A stretch of DNA of 21,029 nt, from assembly GCA_964423865.1 (NCBI GenBank), contig CAYRGN010000056.1:1-21029 (forward strand), read 5' to 3'. The notes under the pieces were generated by a model. The model saw nothing but the letters and a program-made list of their open reading frames with translations, was not told the origin of the DNA and did not search any database. Of this stretch, positions 1 to 7,285 are shown piece by piece. Position 1 is the first letter of the stretch; every line of letters begins with the position of its first letter. The position numbers and the translations under genes are program-made. The stretch is from Leadbetterella sp964423865 (GTDB taxonomy: Bacteria; Bacteroidota; Bacteroidia; Cytophagales; Spirosomataceae).

Positions 1-62
1 GGTATAAAACGCTACACTCTTCATAATCAAGAAAATTATGCAAAGTTAGCTAAAAAAAATAA

Positions 63-83
63 CCCCGACGCAAAGCATCGGGG
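63..83 (-). terminator. Rho-independent terminator of the glutamine synthetase gene
   Basis: On the minus strand a 9-bp stem (CCCCGATGC pairing with GCGTCGGGG, one G-T wobble) closes a TTT loop and is followed by a T-rich run (TTATTTTTTTT). It lies about 20 bases past the TGA of the glutamine synthetase gene. Bases 1-62 beyond it hold no gene I can support. Confidence 0.88.
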
Positions 84-101
84 CATTTTACAGGGCTAGT
101 C

Positions 102-1124
102 TCAATATACTTCAACATTTACACTTTTTACGGTCTTGATGATCCTTGCCGCTACTTTATACGGATCAGCAGACGAATTAGGCCGCCGGTCTTCCAGCCA
201 TCCTTTCCATCCGCGCTCTACGGTAGCGATCGGAATCCGGATGGAGGCCCCACGGTCAGACACTCCGAAAGAGAAGGAATGAATGGAGGCCGTCTCATGT
301 TTACCGGTTAGTCTCAAATGGTTATCGGCCCCGTAAACTTCAATATGTTCTTTCACAAATGGACGGAACGATTCGCAGATTTTTTCGTATACCGATTTAT
401 CTCCACAGGTTCTCAATACGCTGTTCGAGAAGTTGGCATGCATACCCGAACCGTTCCAGTCGAGTTCACCCAAAGGCTTGCAATGCCAGTTAATGGAAAT
501 ATCATATTTCTCTCCTATTCTTTCCAGTAAATACCGGGCCACCCAAATCTGATCACCGGCTTCTTTGGCTCCCTTCGCGAAAATCTGGAACTCCCATTGG
601 CCCGCGGCTACTTCAGCGTTAATTCCTTCAATGTTCAAGCCCGCATCAATACAGGCATCCAGGTGCTCTTCTACAATGTCTCTGCCGTATGCATTCCGGG
701 AACCTACCGAACAGTAATATGGACCCTGCGGACGGGGATAGCCCCCTTTCGGAAAGCCGAGGGGAGCATTGGTTTCATTATCCCAAAGGAAATATTCCTG
801 CTCAAAACCAAACCAGAAATCATTATCGTCATCGTCAATGGTAGCACGGCCGTTGGACTCGTGCGGGGCGCCGTCGCTCGACAAAACCTCGCACATCACC
901 AGGTAACCGTCGCGGCGCTGGGGATCTTTGCATAAAAATACAGGTTTCAAAATACAGTCGGAAGAACCGCCCGGCGCCTGCTCTGTAGAAGAACCGTCAA
1001 ATGACCACATTTCACAATCTTCCAAGCGACCCGAAAAGTTACTTTCGATCTTGGTTTTACTCCTTAAACTTTGAGTAGGCTTGTATCCGTCCAGCCAGAT
1101 GTACTCCAATTTTGACTTTGCCAT
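102..1124 (-). CDS. glnII: Glutamine synthetase, class II (eukaryote-like) type
   Basis: ATP-dependent condensation of glutamate with ammonium to glutamine, the main cytoplasmic ammonium-assimilation step. The 340-residue length fits class II enzymes, which are shorter than GlnA class I (about 470) and class III (about 700). An N-terminal beta-grasp domain carries DGSSTEQA at 43-50. The catalytic domain shows GFEQEY at 106-111 (metal-binding glutamates), EVAAGQWEFQ at 171-180, GSGMHANFS at 225-233, RLTGKHETASI at 271-281, DRGASIRIP at 290-298 and WLEDRRPNSSADPY at 309-322, all class II signatures. I see no adenylylation-loop tyrosine motif of class I. The ATG at 1124 starts exactly at the family N-terminus. 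It is monocistronic: its own terminator follows, and a 333-bp AT-rich spacer precedes it. Family assignment is certain; the symbol is by analogy with rhizobial glnII. Confidence 0.96.
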   Translation of the reverse strand: MAKSKLEYIWLDGYKPTQSLRSKTKIESNFSGRLEDCEMWSFDGSSTEQAPGGSSDCILKPVFLCKDPQRRDGYLVMCEVLSSDGAPHESNGRATIDDDDNDFWFGFEQEYFLWDNETNAPLGFPKGGYPRPQGPYYCSVGSRNAYGRDIVEEHLDACIDAGLNIEGINAEVAAGQWEFQIFAKGAKEAGDQIWVARYLLERIGEKYDISINWHCKPLGELDWNGSGMHANFSNSVLRTCGDKSVYEKICESFRPFVKEHIEVYGADNHLRLTGKHETASIHSFSFGVSDRGASIRIPIATVERGWKGWLEDRRPNSSADPYKVAARIIKTVKSVNVEVY

Positions 1125-1164
1125 AATGTATCCGAATATTGGTGCTGTTGTTAAAATTATATTG

Positions 1165-1172
1165 CAAAACTA
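1165..1172 (-). promoter_or_regulatory. Putative -7 box of the glutamine synthetase promoter
   Basis: The minus strand reads TAGTTTTG, an exact match to the Bacteroidota -7 consensus TAnnTTTG, about 40 bases before the glutamine synthetase ATG. I do not find a convincing TTTG -33 box at the usual 19-base spacing, so the call rests on one element. The rest of the 1125-1457 spacer is very AT-rich, with runs such as AATATT on both sides of TTAAATAA-type sequence; I see no gene or hairpin in it. Confidence 0.4.
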
Positions 1173-1436
1173 TTCCTTGCAGCAAAACTTTATTCGTATA
1201 TATTACAAAAAATCAAACTTTTATTTAATTTTATTTATATAATGCAATTTATTATTTGAATATTAAATAAATATTATTTTAGAAAATTCTGAAACAGCAT
1301 TAAAGAAGTAAATTATGAATTAAATCAAAATTTTATATTGCAATAGAATCAATAACAGTATTAAATTCTGAAATATTACTATTTAAAGATTTTTTTGAGA
1401 TATTCCGCAAAGGAGGTTGTATGGATGAAATAGCGG

Positions 1437-1464
1437 TTAGCTGTTAGAAATTAGAAGTTAGAGT
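1437..1464. repeat. Four-copy 7-bp tandem repeat (TTAGNNN) at the 3' end of polX
   Basis: Four consecutive heptads read TTAGCTG, TTAGAAA, TTAGAAG and TTAGAGT. The last copy overlaps the polX stop codon (TAA read from 1460 down to 1458). A second heptad-period array, with unit GCTGANN, occurs at 20572-20599, so both belong to the same style of spacer repeat. No function is evident. Confidence 0.6.
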
Positions 1465-3134
1465 AGCTTCTCCAGAACCCTATCCAGCGGCAACGCATTC
1501 AACGTCATTTCTATGGGAAGGCCGGCCTTACGGGCGATCTTCACCCCGTATTGAATATCCAAAAGCCCTTCTGTACTGTGCGCATCGGGGTTTATACTGA
1601 TCATTACCCCTTTTTCCAGGCAGTATGGTATCCAGGTCCAGTCGAGATCGAGGCGGTAAGGACTAGCATTTAATTCCATGATTACCCCGTTGGCGGCACA
1701 GGCGTCAATCACTTTCCGGTAATCAATGGGATAACCGGTTCTTCGAAGCAGCAGACGGCCCGTGGGGTGGCCCAGGATACGGGTATAGGGGTTTTCAATG
1801 GCCCGGATCAGGCGGTGCGTCGCTTTTTCAATATCCATAGTGAGTACCGAATGTACAGAAGCCACGATATAATCAAAGGTTTTCAGTACTTCCGTATCGT
1901 AATCCAGACTGCCGTCTGGCAAAATATCGGATTCTATACCTTTCAAAATCCGGAATTCCCCTTTAAAAGCGGCATTCAGTTCATCAATTTCCCGGTGCTG
2001 GCGATATACCGTTTCCGGCCATAATCCGCGGGCGTAGGAAGCCGTCTGGCTGTGATCTGCTATTCCGAAGTACTCCCAACCGAGGTCACGGCACGCCTGA
2101 GCCATTTCCACCAGCGTGTGTTTTCCATCGGAATACGTAGAATGATTATGTACCGCCCCCCGGATCGCCTCCCAGGTAATGATCGTCTCAGGAGAGACGG
2201 AGCGGGAAAACTCTTCCTGTCCGTTTCGCATTTCCGGGATAATATACGGCACGCCAAAATCTTCATAGGCGTGTCGTTCGGAGGCAAAACCGTTTTTACC
2301 GAGAAAACTCAAAAAGGTTTCACCGTTTCCGTTCTGGTACCCCAGGTGCGCTTCGACTGCGCTTTTAATAATGCTTTTGGAAATAAAATCGCGGGTGGAC
2401 GTTTTTTCGATGACCACCGGAATTTCCGTCTCCAGGTAATGGCCACGCCAGGTGCCGGGAGACGACTCCTTCAGGTTTTGCTGAAAGCGGTCTTCCGGCA
2501 GTTTTATCCCCCCAAAACCATCTTTTACCACCAGGAAAGCCAGCTCCGACACTACATTCTCGTAACGCGCCAATTCTCCTGTGGCATAGGCCTCCGGATA
2601 AACCTTCCGGATTTCCTCCAGCGCCTGTGCGCTCAGCAGCAGGGCCTGGTCCAGGCGAAGTTTCCCTCTCATGCTCTCCAGAAAGGCGATCGACTCCAGT
2701 ATGGACTCCTGGGTGCGTACGCCAAAACCTTTTACCTGCGCTATGGTGCCCTGTTCACAGGCCGCTTTCAACTCCGCTAAACTTTCAATATTCAGGTCTT
2801 TCCACAAGGCCTTTACCTTCTTAATGCCCAGTCCCTTTACCTGCATCACTTCGAAAAGTCCGGGTGGCGTACGGGCAGTCAGTTCTTCCAGTTCTTTCAG
2901 GGTACCCGTTTCCAGGATTTCAAGAACGGCTTTCTGAATCACTTTTCCATAGCCCCTGATCTGCCCGATCTGGGCCGGGGTCATGCCTGCTATCTGCTGA
3001 TCGAGACGTTCTACGGTAAATACGGAATCTACGTAGGCTTTTGCCCTGGCAGGGTCTACGTCGTGCAGGTCCAGAAGTTTTCCATCGAGCTGAAGAATAT
3101 CCGCGATATCGGAATTGGTGAGTTGATTTTCCAT
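1458..3134 (-). CDS. polX: PolX-type protein: HhH / degenerate polymerase palm / PHP phosphoesterase
   Basis: Bacterial family X polymerases join a Pol-beta-like core to a C-terminal PHP metal-dependent 3'-5' exonuclease and act in gap-filling repair. The order here fits: N-terminal 8-kDa-like region, helix-hairpin-helix motifs near 99-110 (VKGLGIKKV) and 134-145 (VKGFGVRTQ), palm, then PHP from about 328. PHP metal ligands look complete: HNHSTYSDG, ADHS, KGIESD, SVHS, LGHPTGR, ELNASP, PDAHS. The palm is degenerate. Where active PolX has GS-x-RR and GDIDLLV, this protein has TGELARYENVVSELAFLVV (about 185-203), and the third aspartate region reads ETEIPVVI. I infer a nuclease or end-processing protein without polymerase activity. 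I chose the ATG at 3134 (558 aa) over an in-frame TTG nine bases upstream. It appears separated from secG by a terminator. Confidence 0.9.
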   Translation of the reverse strand: MENQLTNSDIADILQLDGKLLDLHDVDPARAKAYVDSVFTVERLDQQIAGMTPAQIGQIRGYGKVIQKAVLEILETGTLKELEELTARTPPGLFEVMQVKGLGIKKVKALWKDLNIESLAELKAACEQGTIAQVKGFGVRTQESILESIAFLESMRGKLRLDQALLLSAQALEEIRKVYPEAYATGELARYENVVSELAFLVVKDGFGGIKLPEDRFQQNLKESSPGTWRGHYLETEIPVVIEKTSTRDFISKSIIKSAVEAHLGYQNGNGETFLSFLGKNGFASERHAYEDFGVPYIIPEMRNGQEEFSRSVSPETIITWEAIRGAVHNHSTYSDGKHTLVEMAQACRDLGWEYFGIADHSQTASYARGLWPETVYRQHREIDELNAAFKGEFRILKGIESDILPDGSLDYDTEVLKTFDYIVASVHSVLTMDIEKATHRLIRAIENPYTRILGHPTGRLLLRRTGYPIDYRKVIDACAANGVIMELNASPYRLDLDWTWIPYCLEKGVMISINPDAHSTEGLLDIQYGVKIARKAGLPIEMTLNALPLDRVLEKLL

Positions 3135-3140
3135 ATAACA

Positions 3141-3148
3141 CAAAGTTA
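3141..3148 (-). promoter_or_regulatory. Putative -7 box of polX
   Basis: The minus strand reads TAACTTTG, an exact TAnnTTTG match, ending 6 bases before the chosen ATG at 3134; such a transcript would be leaderless or nearly so. It sits just downstream of the secG terminator, consistent with a new transcription unit. There is no clear -33 box. Confidence 0.33.
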
Positions 3149-3161
3149 TAAAACAAAAAAA

Positions 3162-3180
3162 GATATCCTACACGGATACC
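3162..3180 (-). terminator. Rho-independent terminator after secG
   Basis: On the minus strand GGTATCC pairs with GGATATC (one G-T wobble) around a GTGTA loop and is followed by seven T, a G and four T. It lies about 30 bases past the secG stop, so it likely ends the miaB-to-secG run and separates it from polX. Confidence 0.7.
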
Positions 3181-3209
3181 TTCCTTTGCCTAATACGTTT
3201 ATACGACTT

Positions 3210-3545
3210 TTACTGAGCAGTGTCTGCTGCTGCCGGAAGCGACAGAGCCGGAACCGTAGTAGTGGTGGTAGCCTGCTCCACGTTGACATCACTGTCGGTG
3301 GCCTGTTGGATACCCGTAGACTTGATGAAGATCAGTGTGCCTAAAGATCCGATCAGGATAAAAGTGAAAAATCCCCAGGTAAGCCGTTCTACAATATCTC
3401 CTGTTTTCTGAACACCAAACATCTGGGCACCGCCGCTACCTCCAAACTCAGCGGAAAGCCCACCTCCTTTCGGGTTTTGAATCAACACCACAATGGTGAG
3501 AAGAATAGCCGCTATAATTAATAATACAACAATAGTAGTTACCAT
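3210..3545 (-). CDS. secG: Preprotein translocase subunit SecG
   Basis: Small inner-membrane partner of SecYE in the Sec translocon. The 111-residue protein has two hydrophobic segments, about 2-22 and 56-73. Between them is the family signature QNPKGGGLS (23-31), then a glycine-rich loop with FGGSGGAQMFG. The C-terminus is a low-complexity Thr/Ala-rich tail, common in Bacteroidota SecG. It is the last gene of the miaB-sigma54-lptE-small ORF-secG run and has its own likely promoter in the 69-bp gap upstream, which fits its general role. The ATG at 3545 begins right at the first membrane segment. Confidence 0.95.
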   Translation of the reverse strand: MVTTIVVLLIIAAILLTIVVLIQNPKGGGLSAEFGGSGGAQMFGVQKTGDIVERLTWGFFTFILIGSLGTLIFIKSTGIQQATDSDVNVEQATTTTTVPALSLPAAADTAQ

Positions 3546-3567
3546 AGATTTTCTAAATTTCGAGCCG

Positions 3568-3575
3568 CAAAGATA
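3568..3575 (-). promoter_or_regulatory. Putative -7 box of secG
   Basis: The minus strand reads TATCTTTG followed by CGGC, a strong match to the Bacteroidota -7 element, 22 bases before the secG ATG. The region 19 bases upstream has no TTTG -33 box. It would let secG be transcribed independently of the upstream lptE genes. Confidence 0.5.
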
Positions 3576-3614
3576 GCAATTTTAAACTATCCTGTATAAA
3601 ATGTAATTAATTTT

Positions 3615-3956
3615 TTAATATGTTCTTTCCGGAGGGTAGCGCTTCAGGTATTTTTTAATCGCTTTTTTCTGAAAACTCAGGCGAGCTGCACGGCTCAAAC
3701 GCTCCCCGGTAAAAGACAAAACAGGCAGTTCAGCCGCGTTCCGGTCTACCTCTTCCAGCAATAGCGCATTTTTCCGGATAATCTCTCTTCCCTTTTCCCA
3801 ATACTCCGCATAGGTTTCCAAAACCGAGTAGCGGGTGAGCAAGACGAAAGGCAATTCAAAATCCGGGTTATTGGCGCAGATAAAAACCAGCCCGCGCATG
3901 TCTTCCTCACTGGTAAAATCCCCGTTCTCTATGATCTGGTTAAAATCGTTTACCAT
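3615..3956 (-). CDS. Small uncharacterised protein between lptE and secG
   Basis: I do not recognise a named family. The 113-residue protein has no signal peptide or membrane segment, so it should be cytoplasmic. It is predicted to be mostly helical, acidic in its N-terminal half (EDMRGL, EEVDRN) and basic at its C-terminus (KKAIKKYLKRYPPERTY). Its ATG overlaps the last codons of lptE (ATGGTAA, 7-bp overlap), which implies translational coupling. From memory, a small hypothetical gene commonly sits between lptE and secG in Bacteroidota; this looks like that gene, and the tight coupling argues it is real. The spacing to secG is 69 bp, with a promoter in the gap. Confidence 0.8.
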   Translation of the reverse strand: MVNDFNQIIENGDFTSEEDMRGLVFICANNPDFELPFVLLTRYSVLETYAEYWEKGREIIRKNALLLEEVDRNAAELPVLSFTGERLSRAARLSFQKKAIKKYLKRYPPERTY

Positions 3957-4453
3957 TTTGCCACGGTATCTCCAAAAATATTCAGCACCAATTGATCCAG
4001 GATCTTGGGCACCAGGCTGGGTTCTGCCTCGGTGAGGGTCTGGTTCTGGGGGTAATCGAGGTAAAAAGAGAAGTCCTTCTCAAAATTATCTGCTTCATTG
4101 AATTTGTTCGAAAAAACCACCTCCACCACTACCGTGAGTCGGTTCATGGCCGCCTTGTCTCCGCTGGCAGAAGAGGCCACGCCGTCTGTCCGGTAATCTA
4201 CAATAGAACCTTCAATCTGGATATCCCCTCCCTGGGCCATCTGCTTTAATTTGGTATTCCTTTGGTAATACTCTTTCAGTTTTTCCGTCAATTCCTGGGA
4301 AATGGTGGCGTAACTGGAAGGCGCCGATAAGGTAATATCCTGGATAGAAAATGACTTTACATCTGAGGAAAGCGTACTTTTACCGGTGAAGGAGTACACC
4401 CCGCACCCGGTGAGCAGGTAGGCCAGAAGTGACAGGATACTAAGGTTTTTCAT
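3950..4453 (-). CDS. lptE: LptE-family lipoprotein (LPS assembly)
   Basis: Outer-membrane lipoprotein that plugs the LptD barrel and helps insert lipopolysaccharide into the outer leaflet. The 167-residue protein starts with a lipoprotein signal (hydrophobic run, then lipobox LTGCG with the cysteine near residue 17 and GVYSFTG after it). The mature part fits the family: a short strand-rich region, a helix around ATISQELTEKLKEYYQRNT, then strands IEGSIVDY and LTVVVEVVFSNKF. I chose the ATG at 4453; a TTG six bases earlier would add two residues ahead of the signal. It overlaps the end of the sigma-54 activator gene by 14 bp and the following small gene by 7 bp, so the three are probably translationally coupled. 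Confidence 0.87.
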   Translation of the reverse strand: MKNLSILSLLAYLLTGCGVYSFTGKSTLSSDVKSFSIQDITLSAPSSYATISQELTEKLKEYYQRNTKLKQMAQGGDIQIEGSIVDYRTDGVASSASGDKAAMNRLTVVVEVVFSNKFNEADNFEKDFSFYLDYPQNQTLTEAEPSLVPKILDQLVLNIFGDTVAKW

Positions 4454-5714
4454 CGACAATATCGTATTGTTTGATTTTTCTGTAGAGGGTTCTTTCCGAA
4501 ATTCCTAAACTCTGGGCGGCATATTTCCGCTTAAAATTATTCTTCTTCAGCGCTTTAATGATCATCTCTTTCTCGTTTTTTTCCAGGGAAAGCGAGTCTT
4601 CGTCCGTTTCGTGCGCGATATCTTCAATGTCCTCACTGTTCCGCTGCACATCGTCAATTTTAAGCGTACTGGTACTGAGAGGAGAGTACAGGTTGTCTTC
4701 CTCATGGACGTACAGGGCAGGAACTTCCCGGCTTACTTCGTGGAAAAAATCGGGACTTACCACATCTTTGTCTACCGTATTGCCTGACATCAGGGAATAC
4801 ACCAGTTTTTTCAGGTCGGTCACGTCTTTTTTCATATCGAAAAGCACCTTATACAGGAGCTCCCGTTCGGAAAAATCCTGGGCGTCCCGGCTGTTCAGCA
4901 GTGCAGGTAAACCCGCGGCCTGTTCTTTCGGAAGGTATTTCGTCAAAACTGTCCCGTTAATCAGACGTTCAGGCTCCAGGAGAGTGATCTGTTCGGCTAT
5001 ATTTTTCAGTTGCCGTATATTTCCCGGAAAACGAAAAGACCGGAGCATCACCCGGGCGTCTTCCAGCAATTCTGCGGGCTGAATCCGGTTTCTTTCGGCA
5101 AAATCCATCGTGAATTTCAGGAAAAGCAGTTCTATATCAAATCCACGGTCGCGAAGTGGGGGTACCTTAATGGGTACGGTGTTTAGACGGTAATACAGGT
5201 CTTCCCGGAATTTCCCGTTCTCCACCGCCGCCATCAGGTCTACATTGGTGGCCGCTACTACCCGCACATCGGTTTTTCTGACAGTAGAAGACCCCACCGG
5301 GATGTATTCCCCGTTTTCGAGTACCCGTAGAAGACGCGCCTGGGTACCTACCGGCATCTCCCCTATTTCATCCAGGAAAATGGTGCCGTGGTTGGTGGTC
5401 TCAAAATATCCTTTCCGGTCATCTACCGCTCCTGTAAACGACCCTTTGAGGTGGCCGAAAAGTTCAGAGTCAATCGTTCCTTCCGGAATGGCGCCGCAGT
5501 TAATGGCAATAAAAGGCCCGCGCTTCCGGTTGCTCAGGCCGTGGATGATTTTCGAAAAAGATTCCTTTCCGCTACCGCTTTCCCCGTTAATCAGCACGGT
5601 GAGGTCGGTGGGCGCCACCTGTATGGCCACGCTCAACGCATAATTAAGGGCCGGGGCGTTGCCTATGATCCCAAACCGGTTTTTTACATCCTGTATTTCA
5701 CGGGTGTTCTCCAT
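4440..5714 (-). CDS. Sigma-54-dependent transcriptional activator without an input domain
   Basis: AAA+ enhancer-binding protein that remodels RNA polymerase-sigma54 to open promoters. Residues 12-245 hold the AAA+ domain: Walker A GESGSGKE (44-51), the sigma54-contact loop as GSFTGA (91-96; usually GAFTGA), Walker B TIFLDEIGE (111-119), sensor/arginine-finger region REDLYYRLN, and FPGNIRQLKN. After an acidic linker comes a Fis-type helix-turn-helix (about 380-424) with AAQSLGISERTLYRKIK. There is no receiver, GAF or PAS domain ahead of the AAA+ module, so activity is probably set by partners, expression level or the long linker. It lies 2 bp after miaB and overlaps lptE by 14 bp. From memory this order is conserved in Bacteroidota. 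Its targets cannot be read from the sequence. Confidence 0.93.
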   Translation of the reverse strand: MENTREIQDVKNRFGIIGNAPALNYALSVAIQVAPTDLTVLINGESGSGKESFSKIIHGLSNRKRGPFIAINCGAIPEGTIDSELFGHLKGSFTGAVDDRKGYFETTNHGTIFLDEIGEMPVGTQARLLRVLENGEYIPVGSSTVRKTDVRVVAATNVDLMAAVENGKFREDLYYRLNTVPIKVPPLRDRGFDIELLFLKFTMDFAERNRIQPAELLEDARVMLRSFRFPGNIRQLKNIAEQITLLEPERLINGTVLTKYLPKEQAAGLPALLNSRDAQDFSERELLYKVLFDMKKDVTDLKKLVYSLMSGNTVDKDVVSPDFFHEVSREVPALYVHEEDNLYSPLSTSTLKIDDVQRNSEDIEDIAHETDEDSLSLEKNEKEMIIKALKKNNFKRKYAAQSLGISERTLYRKIKQYDIVDEKP

Positions 5715-5716
5715 GC

Positions 5717-7105
5717 TCAGTCTACAATTTCCCCTTTAAGTGTCGCGGCGCTGCAGGAAGTAACCATTACATTGACGTATTGCCCTTTTCCGTAGTGTTT
5801 CCGCGGGAAAACCACCATTTTGTTCTGGTCGTTGCGTCCGCAAAGGTCGTCGGCAGACCGCTTGGACTCCCCTTCGATCAGGATACGGTACACTTTCCCT
5901 ACCGCTTCCTGGTTTCGGGCCAGGGAATGTTCCTGCTGTTTGGCGATAATCTCGTTCAGGCGGCGTTTCTTGATCTCCTCCGGCACATCGTCTTTTAATT
6001 TTTTAGCTGCCGGTGTACCCGGTCTTTCCGAATAAAAGAACATATACCCGTAATCAAAGCGCACGTAATCCATCAGGGAAAGCGTATCCCGGTGATCTTC
6101 TTCGGTTTCGGTACAGAAACCGGCGATCAGGTCATGCGAAATGCCGCAGTCCTCGCCGATAATCTCCCGGATGCGGTCGATTTTACCCAGGTACCATTCC
6201 CGGTCGTACGTACGGTTCATCAATTCGAGTATGCGGGAACTTCCACTTTGCGCGGGCAAATGGATATAATTGCAGATATTGTCATACTTTTTGATGGTGT
6301 ACAAGACGTCGTCTGTAATGTCTTTGGGGTGAGAGGTGGAGAACCTGACCCTCAGTTCCGGACTGATCAGGGCCACTTTTTCCAGCAGCTGGGCAAAGTT
6401 GAACGATTCTTCCTCTTTTTTCCAGTTATACGAGTCTACATTCTGGCCCAGCAGGGTCACTTCCCGGTATCCCTGAGCAAAAAGCTCCCGGGCTTCTTTC
6501 TCTACCGAATGCGGGTCGCGGCTGCGTTCCCGTCCACGCGTATACGGCACTACACAGAAGCTACACATGTTGTTGCACCCCCGCATAATGGAGATAAATG
6601 CCGACACCCCGTTGGAATCGAGGCGTATGGGTGTAATATCCGCGTAAGTTTCCTCCCGGGAAAGGAATACGTTTACCGCCCGATGCCCCTCGTCAACCTC
6701 TTGCAGGAGGTTGGGCAGATCGCGGTAGGCGTCTGGACCCACCACGAGGTCTACTACCTTCTCTTCTTCCAGGAATTTCGTTTTCAGGCGCTCGGCCATG
6801 CAGCCGAGTACCCCGATTTTCAGGCTCGGATTACGCCGTTTATTGGAATTCAGTATACTGAGGCGGTTGCGTACCCGCTGTTCGGCATTATCGCGGATAG
6901 CGCAGGTATTCAGCAGAATGAGATCGGCTTCCACCACATCCGAAGTGGTAGAATACCCGTTATTCCGAAGAATAGACGCCACTACTTCGCTGTCGGCGAA
7001 ATTCATCTGACAACCGTAACTCTCAATATACAGTTTCTTTGTTCCGTTTACAAATTCATTGACCGTAATTCGGGCTTCTTCCACCTCTTCTGTCAACTCG
7101 CTCAT
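5717..7105 (-). CDS. miaB: tRNA-2-methylthio-N6-dimethylallyladenosine synthase MiaB
   Basis: Radical-SAM methylthiotransferase that converts i6A37 to ms2i6A37 in tRNAs reading UNN codons. The 462-residue length is normal. The N-terminal domain binds one Fe-S cluster through C32 (in YGCQMN), C68 (NTCAIR) and C102 (GCMAE). The radical-SAM core has the CxxxCxxC motif at C177, C181 and C184 (RGCNNMCSFC), followed by YTRGRERSR, LLGQNVDSY, STSHPKD and HLPAQSGSS. A C-terminal TRAM domain covers about 395-460. ATG at 7105 gives a short acidic extension before the domain. It is the first gene of the run leading to secG, with a promoter just upstream, and is divergent from the serine hydrolase gene. 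Confidence 0.97.
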   Translation of the reverse strand: MSELTEEVEEARITVNEFVNGTKKLYIESYGCQMNFADSEVVASILRNNGYSTTSDVVEADLILLNTCAIRDNAEQRVRNRLSILNSNKRRNPSLKIGVLGCMAERLKTKFLEEEKVVDLVVGPDAYRDLPNLLQEVDEGHRAVNVFLSREETYADITPIRLDSNGVSAFISIMRGCNNMCSFCVVPYTRGRERSRDPHSVEKEARELFAQGYREVTLLGQNVDSYNWKKEEESFNFAQLLEKVALISPELRVRFSTSHPKDITDDVLYTIKKYDNICNYIHLPAQSGSSRILELMNRTYDREWYLGKIDRIREIIGEDCGISHDLIAGFCTETEEDHRDTLSLMDYVRFDYGYMFFYSERPGTPAAKKLKDDVPEEIKKRRLNEIIAKQQEHSLARNQEAVGKVYRILIEGESKRSADDLCGRNDQNKMVVFPRKHYGKGQYVNVMVTSCSAATLKGEIVD

Positions 7106-7125
7106 CTTCTATTTAATTAAACATG

Positions 7126-7158
7126 CAAAAGTACGCATTTCTGCCATATTGTCAGAAA
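7126..7158 (-). promoter_or_regulatory. Putative miaB promoter
   Basis: The minus strand has TACTTTTG (7126-7133), an exact TAnnTTTG -7 match, 20 bases before the miaB ATG. Nineteen bases upstream is TTTCTG, close to the expected TTTG/TTG -33 box. This is the best two-element promoter on this strand. The remaining divergent spacer up to 7285 shows a small inverted repeat (TTCTG and CAGAA) overlapping the -33 side. Confidence 0.5.
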
Positions 7159-7285
7159 TATCCGGGTATATTGTTAACACATTTTCCCGTCAATTTGTCT
7201 CTTTTCTTGAAAAAAAAGCACTTGCAGCACATCACGAATGTTTTTTTTGTAATTTGAACCCCTATTCAACCTATCTGTCAGACCC

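Noticed and set aside
1125..1436. Possible gene or riboswitch in the AT-rich spacer before glutamine synthetase
   Set aside because: No open frame of note, no stable hairpin series and no recognisable aptamer; only low-complexity AT sequence and one -7-like box.
2052..2780. 242-codon plus-strand open frame opposite polX
   Set aside because: Antisense to PHP and palm coding sequence; no recognisable features.
3135..3143. TTG start extending polX upstream by three codons
   Set aside because: ATG at 3134 matches the usual N-terminus; the TTG would fall within the putative -7 box.
4454..4459. TTG start two codons upstream for lptE
   Set aside because: ATG at 4453 gives a standard lipoprotein signal (MKNL...); TTG starts are rare and add nothing.
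6092..7120. 342-codon plus-strand open frame opposite miaB
   Set aside because: Exactly antisense to an intact MiaB with all Fe-S cysteines; the frame is a by-product of codon usage and encodes nothing recognisable.
7159..7285. Promoter for the serine hydrolase gene (TTTTTTTTGTAATTTG region)
   Set aside because: TAATTTG is one base short of TAnnTTTG and no -33 box lies at suitable spacing; too weak to list as a site.
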